NCBI GenBank assembly: GCA_023395695.1
Contig: JAEWYJ010000090.1
Location: 1-7,008, forward strand
Source: Bacillota bacterium
GTDB lineage: Bacteria > Bacillota > Clostridia > Oscillospirales > Ruminococcaceae
Direction: 5' to 3'
Length of the DNA stretch: 7,008 bases
A program made the translations under genes and the position numbers. Under the pieces are notes generated by a model. The model was not told the origin of the DNA and did no database searches. It was given only the letters and a program-made list of their open reading frames with translations. This document shows, piece after piece, positions 5,319-7,008 of the stretch; position 1 is the first letter of the stretch; each line of letters opens with the position of its first letter.

Positions 5319-5341
5319 AAATCTTTGCGCCAAGCTGCCAA
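5313..5341 (-). promoter_or_regulatory. Sigma-70-type promoter candidate for the scaffold/capsid cassette
   Basis: On the minus strand TTGGCA (5336-5341) and TATAGT (5313-5318) are each one base from consensus and are exactly 17 bp apart. A start near 5306 would give a leader of about 240 nt before the scaffold ATG. The -10 box forms the outer end of the repeat copy at 5242-5318. Confidence 0.45.
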
Positions 5342-5419
5342 AACTGTTAACAGCTGCCTCATATGCCTGTACGCCGCGGCGATCGTGCCATTTAAGCGCC
5401 CGCACGACAGGCGTTTTTG

Positions 5420-5469
5420 CACAACAAAGGGACGGCCGCGCACCGTCGTGCGTCCGTCCCTTTGTTGTG
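5420..5469. repeat. 50-bp hairpin with perfect 16-bp stem
   Basis: CACAACAAAGGGACGG (5420-5435) is exactly complementary to 5454-5469. The 18-nt centre adds a 5-bp CGCAC/GTGCG stem with a CGTC loop. Neither strand has a T-run just after the stem, so a simple terminator is unlikely. It lies between divergent promoter candidates and could be a mobile miniature element, an operator-like palindrome or a residual insertion. Confidence 0.8.
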
Positions 5470-5510
5470 TGGCATTTCTGACACCTACATCCTATCACGG
5501 ATGCTATGTG

Positions 5511-5545
5511 GCTTTCTATGGTCAGTTTAGCGCAAAATAGAAAGC
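5511..5545. repeat. 9-bp inverted repeat upstream of the DUF1275 promoter
   Basis: GCTTTCTAT (5511-5519) is a perfect inverted match to ATAGAAAGC (5537-5545) across 17 bases. Its position just before the promoter candidate at 5566 suggests a regulator site or a further palindromic insertion; the sequence alone cannot tell. Confidence 0.5.
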
Positions 5546-5565
5546 GGCGGCGTTTTCTGCACCAC

Positions 5566-5594
5566 TTTTAATTATTTGTAAGTTATGCTAAAAT
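5566..5594 (+). promoter_or_regulatory. Promoter candidate for the DUF1275 gene
   Basis: TGCTAAAAT (5586-5594) is an extended -10 with TG one base before TAAAAT. TTTTAA at 5566-5571, a weak -35, is 17 bp upstream. The local AT-rich stretch stands out from the GC-rich flanks. Transcription would begin about 58 bp before the ATG. Confidence 0.5.
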
Positions 5595-5658
5595 GAATGT
5601 GATCTTTTGTATGTTTGCAATAAACCTGTTGTGACTATTTTAACTGGAGGAACCTTCT

Positions 5659-6327
5659 ATGACAGACCACCCCAACATAGCCGAAACACTGCCCGTTGGC
5701 GCACTGCTCGCCATTGTGGGCGGCTTTTTAGACGCCTACACCTACCTGTGCCGCGGGGGCGTGTTTGCCAACGCGCAGACCGGCAATCTGGTGCTGGTGG
5801 GCATCCGTCTGGCGCAGGGCGACCTTTGGGGCGTGCTTTATTACATGGTGCCCATTCTGGCCTTCGCCGCGGGGGTTTTTGCCGCCGAGGGCATTCGGCA
5901 GTACTGCCAAAACCGCGGCAGGCTGTACTGGCGGCAGACGGTGGTCGCAGCTCAGGCGCTGGTACTGGCCGCCATCGCTTTTATTCCGCAAAGTGGCAAC
6001 ATGCCGGCCAATGTGCTGGTCTCCTTTGTCTGTGCGCTACAGGTGCAGAGCTTTCGCAAAATGCACGGCAGCGTGTTTGCCACCACCATGTGCACCGGCA
6101 ACCTGCGCAGCGCTTCCGAGAGCCTTTGGGTCTTTGGCCGCACCAAAGATCCCGCCGTGCTGCAAATCGGCCTGCGGTATTACGGCGTTATCGCCTTTTT
6201 TGTGCTGGGCGCCGTCATAGGCGCGCTGCTGTCCCGCCGGGTTGGCTCCGGTGCCATTCTTTTTGCCTGCGCCGTGCTGGCCGCGGTGTTTGCGCTGCTT
6301 TCGGCTGAAAAAAAGGCTAAGTTTTAG
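5659..6327 (+). CDS. DUF1275 (YoaK-like) integral membrane protein
   Basis: This 222-aa protein belongs to the DUF1275/YoaK family of small membrane proteins, whose transported substrate or role is not established. The start is set by GGAGG at 5646-5650, 8 nt before the ATG. Family signatures are visible: GGFLDAYTYLCRGGVFANAQ followed by TGN at residues 41-43 in the first half, and a second TGNLR at 146-150 after ATTMC, reflecting the internally repeated layout of the family. About six hydrophobic segments are seen (roughly residues 11-30, 58-77, 94-110, 117-130, 174-191 and 197-214), and the tail ends in basic AEKKAKF. It is monocistronic, with its own promoter candidate and a terminator downstream. 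It faces away from the phage genes and has no sign of phage origin, so it probably marks host chromosome. Confidence 0.88.
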   Translation: MTDHPNIAETLPVGALLAIVGGFLDAYTYLCRGGVFANAQTGNLVLVGIRLAQGDLWGVLYYMVPILAFAAGVFAAEGIRQYCQNRGRLYWRQTVVAAQALVLAAIAFIPQSGNMPANVLVSFVCALQVQSFRKMHGSVFATTMCTGNLRSASESLWVFGRTKDPAVLQIGLRYYGVIAFFVLGAVIGALLSRRVGSGAILFACAVLAAVFALLSAEKKAKF

Positions 6328-6457
6328 GCCTCTTTAATCGGGAGACGCACCGACCGCCGCGCCGTCATTCATCGGGTGGTTCCATCAGCCCCGGCACATT
6401 TTACGCCGTTCGTTATTGAGCGCCGCATCACTACTGTCGTTAGTTTCACGCCATGTT

Positions 6458-6500
6458 AAAAGCACGCGGAACACATTTGGTATTCCGTGTGCTTTTTCTC
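6458..6500 (+). terminator. Strong rho-independent terminator after DUF1275
   Basis: AAAAGCACGCGGAA (6458-6471) pairs with TTCCGTGTGCTTTT (6483-6496) over 14 bp with one G-T pair and an 11-nt loop, followed by T5. The A-run on the other side means it could act in both directions. It lies 130 bp past the DUF1275 stop. The sequence between (6328-6457) holds no gene that I can see. Confidence 0.85.
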
Positions 6501-6592
6501 TGTCCAGCCAAGGTGTACCGGCCAATCCGGCATTTTTTACCGGTGCATTCCCCGCCTAAAACACTTGCGCCGCCATCTCCATATAATAGGAT

Positions 6593-6601
6593 GGAGGTGA
6601 T
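6593..6601 (+). promoter_or_regulatory. Extended SD that selects a TTG start
   Basis: GGAGGTGAT is a 9-base match to the 16S anti-SD. Its core is 8 nt before TTG 6606. An in-frame ATG at 6591 overlaps this site and so cannot be served by it. Confidence 0.75.
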
Positions 6602-6605
6602 AGAA

Positions 6606-7008
6606 TTGTTTGAATATATTGTCCAACCCGGGGACAGTCTTGACATTATCGCCGGCAATTTTGATGGCACGACCGATATGCTGCTGGCGGCAAACCCCGG
6701 CCTGACCCCTGCGGCCGTTGTCCCGACGCGCATCATCATGGTGCCGGTCAGCCCTGTTTTATACCAGCAGTTCCCATGGTACATTACGTTTCCGTATCTG
6801 TTCATAACGCAGCCCTGGGGGTTTTGGAATAATCCGCTGCGCTGGCCGGCAGGTCCGTGGCGTCATCCCGGCGGCGGTGGCGGTCGTCCCGGCGGCGGCG
6901 GTGGTCGCCCCGGCGGCGGCGGTCGCCCCGGTGGTGGCGGCGGTCGTCCCGGTGGCGGCGGTGGCCAGCCCGGTGGTGGTGGCCGTCCCGGTGGTGGCGG
7001 CGGTCGTC
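6606..7008 (+). CDS. LysM-domain protein with Pro-Gly-Arg repeat tail (3' end cut)
   Basis: The gene is partial at the window edge, with 134 codons visible. Residues 4-47 form one LysM domain: YIVQPGDSLDIIAGNF, a middle LLAANPGL, and the final strand IIMVP. The usual PGQ before that strand is PTR here. LysM binds peptidoglycan or spore/cell-wall glycan. There is no signal peptide, so it is either a cytoplasm-made coat-type protein or exported by another route. Residues 51-87 are very rich in Trp, Tyr, Phe and Pro (QQFPWYITFPYLF). From residue 88 the chain is PGGGGGR-type repeats to the edge. TTG is preferred over ATG 6591 because of the SD. Spore-coat or morphogenetic LysM proteins with Gly-rich tails are one possible parallel, but that is inference. 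Confidence 0.8.
   Translation, partial: MFEYIVQPGDSLDIIAGNFDGTTDMLLAANPGLTPAAVVPTRIIMVPVSPVLYQQFPWYITFPYLFITQPWGFWNNPLRWPAGPWRHPGGGGGRPGGGGGRPGGGGRPGGGGGRPGGGGGQPGGGGRPGGGGGR
6867..7008 (+). repeat. In-frame Pro-Gly(4-5)-Arg coding repeat
   Basis: Seven units beginning with the codon CCC are visible, of 7, 7, 6, 7, 7, 6 and 7 codons, so the higher-order period is 20 codons (60 bp). Each ends in Arg except the fifth, which ends in Gln. Glycine codons are only GGC or GGT. The repeat continues past the window end. Confidence 0.9.

Noticed and set aside
4575..5498. Upstream extension of the scaffold frame to 307 aa
   Set aside because: The GP20-type sequence begins at MEQLKKLFGD, where there is a good SD. 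The extension reads through the 5420-5469 hairpin and a repeat copy and has no family sequence.
4476..5540. 354-aa plus-strand open frame over the scaffold gene
   Set aside because: It is antisense to the GP20 scaffold, has Cys/Arg/Pro/Ser-rich low-quality sequence, and crosses palindromic repeats and the divergent promoter region.
5607..6308. 233-aa frame overlapping DUF1275 in another frame
   Set aside because: It is an Arg/His-rich shadow of the real DUF1275 frame, which has SD, motifs and membrane segments.
6518..6541. Weak terminator CCGG-loop-CCGG plus T6
   Set aside because: The stem is only about 4 bp, too weak to support on its own; the clear terminator is at 6458-6500.
6582..6587. 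TATAAT as the promoter of the LysM gene
   Set aside because: A start about 7 bp downstream would fall inside the SD, and there is no -35 at 16-18 bp (TTGCGC is only 11 bp away).
6446..6805. Minus-strand 119-aa frame over the LysM start
   Set aside because: It is antisense to the LysM gene and to the terminator, with no SD and no recognisable domain.
6867..7008. CRISPR-like or non-coding tandem repeat
   Set aside because: Unit lengths are multiples of three, variation is at synonymous glycine positions, and the frame continues from the LysM domain, so it is a coding repeat without spacers.

Overview
The window looks like a GC-rich chromosome segment from an anaerobic Firmicute, most likely a Clostridia/Oscillospiraceae-type gut bacterium. 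This is an inference from strong purine-rich Shine-Dalgarno (SD) sequences, a Firmicutes-type phage head module (GP20-like scaffold followed by an HK97-fold capsid), a YoaK-like DUF1275 gene and a LysM protein. No rRNA or tRNA is present to settle the taxonomy.

Left end (1-850): a complete IS5-family (IS427-group-like) insertion sequence. It has near-perfect 20-bp terminal inverted repeats and CTAG at both outer edges. Its DDE transposase is split over two frames joined by a canonical A AAA AAG -1 slippery heptamer. The element is visibly more AT-rich than its surroundings.

Middle (about 1003-5063, all on the minus strand): a prophage-derived head/neck cassette. In transcription order it encodes a GP20-like scaffold, the major capsid protein, a 53-aa small protein, a YqbG-like head-tail connector, a YqbH/XkdH-like head-closure protein and a tail-terminator-like protein. 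The order is the canonical one and every frame is open with its own SD. The packaging genes (terminase, portal, MuF-type minor capsid) that should precede the scaffold are missing; a host-type gene on the opposite strand lies there instead. Tail genes, if any, would be beyond the IS at the left edge.

The most unusual property is the spacing. Phage morphogenesis genes are normally packed with few or no spare bases, but here most gaps are 150-520 bp (850-1002, 1486-1833, 2209-2617, 4056-4574, 5064-5300). Each gap holds imperfect palindromes. Several of these are recognisably copies of one degenerate repeat family, carrying a TTTAAAAG/GGCGC.GAAT.GGCGC/TATTTTT/GGACGCC pattern. Only the capsid, small-protein and connector genes keep normal tight phage spacing.

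Right end (5400-7008, plus strand): a divergent control region with a 16-bp perfect-stem hairpin and promoter-like motifs on both strands, then a DUF1275 membrane protein, a strong intrinsic terminator, and the 5' part of a LysM-domain protein. The LysM protein runs into a Pro/Gly/Arg repeat tail and is cut by the window edge.
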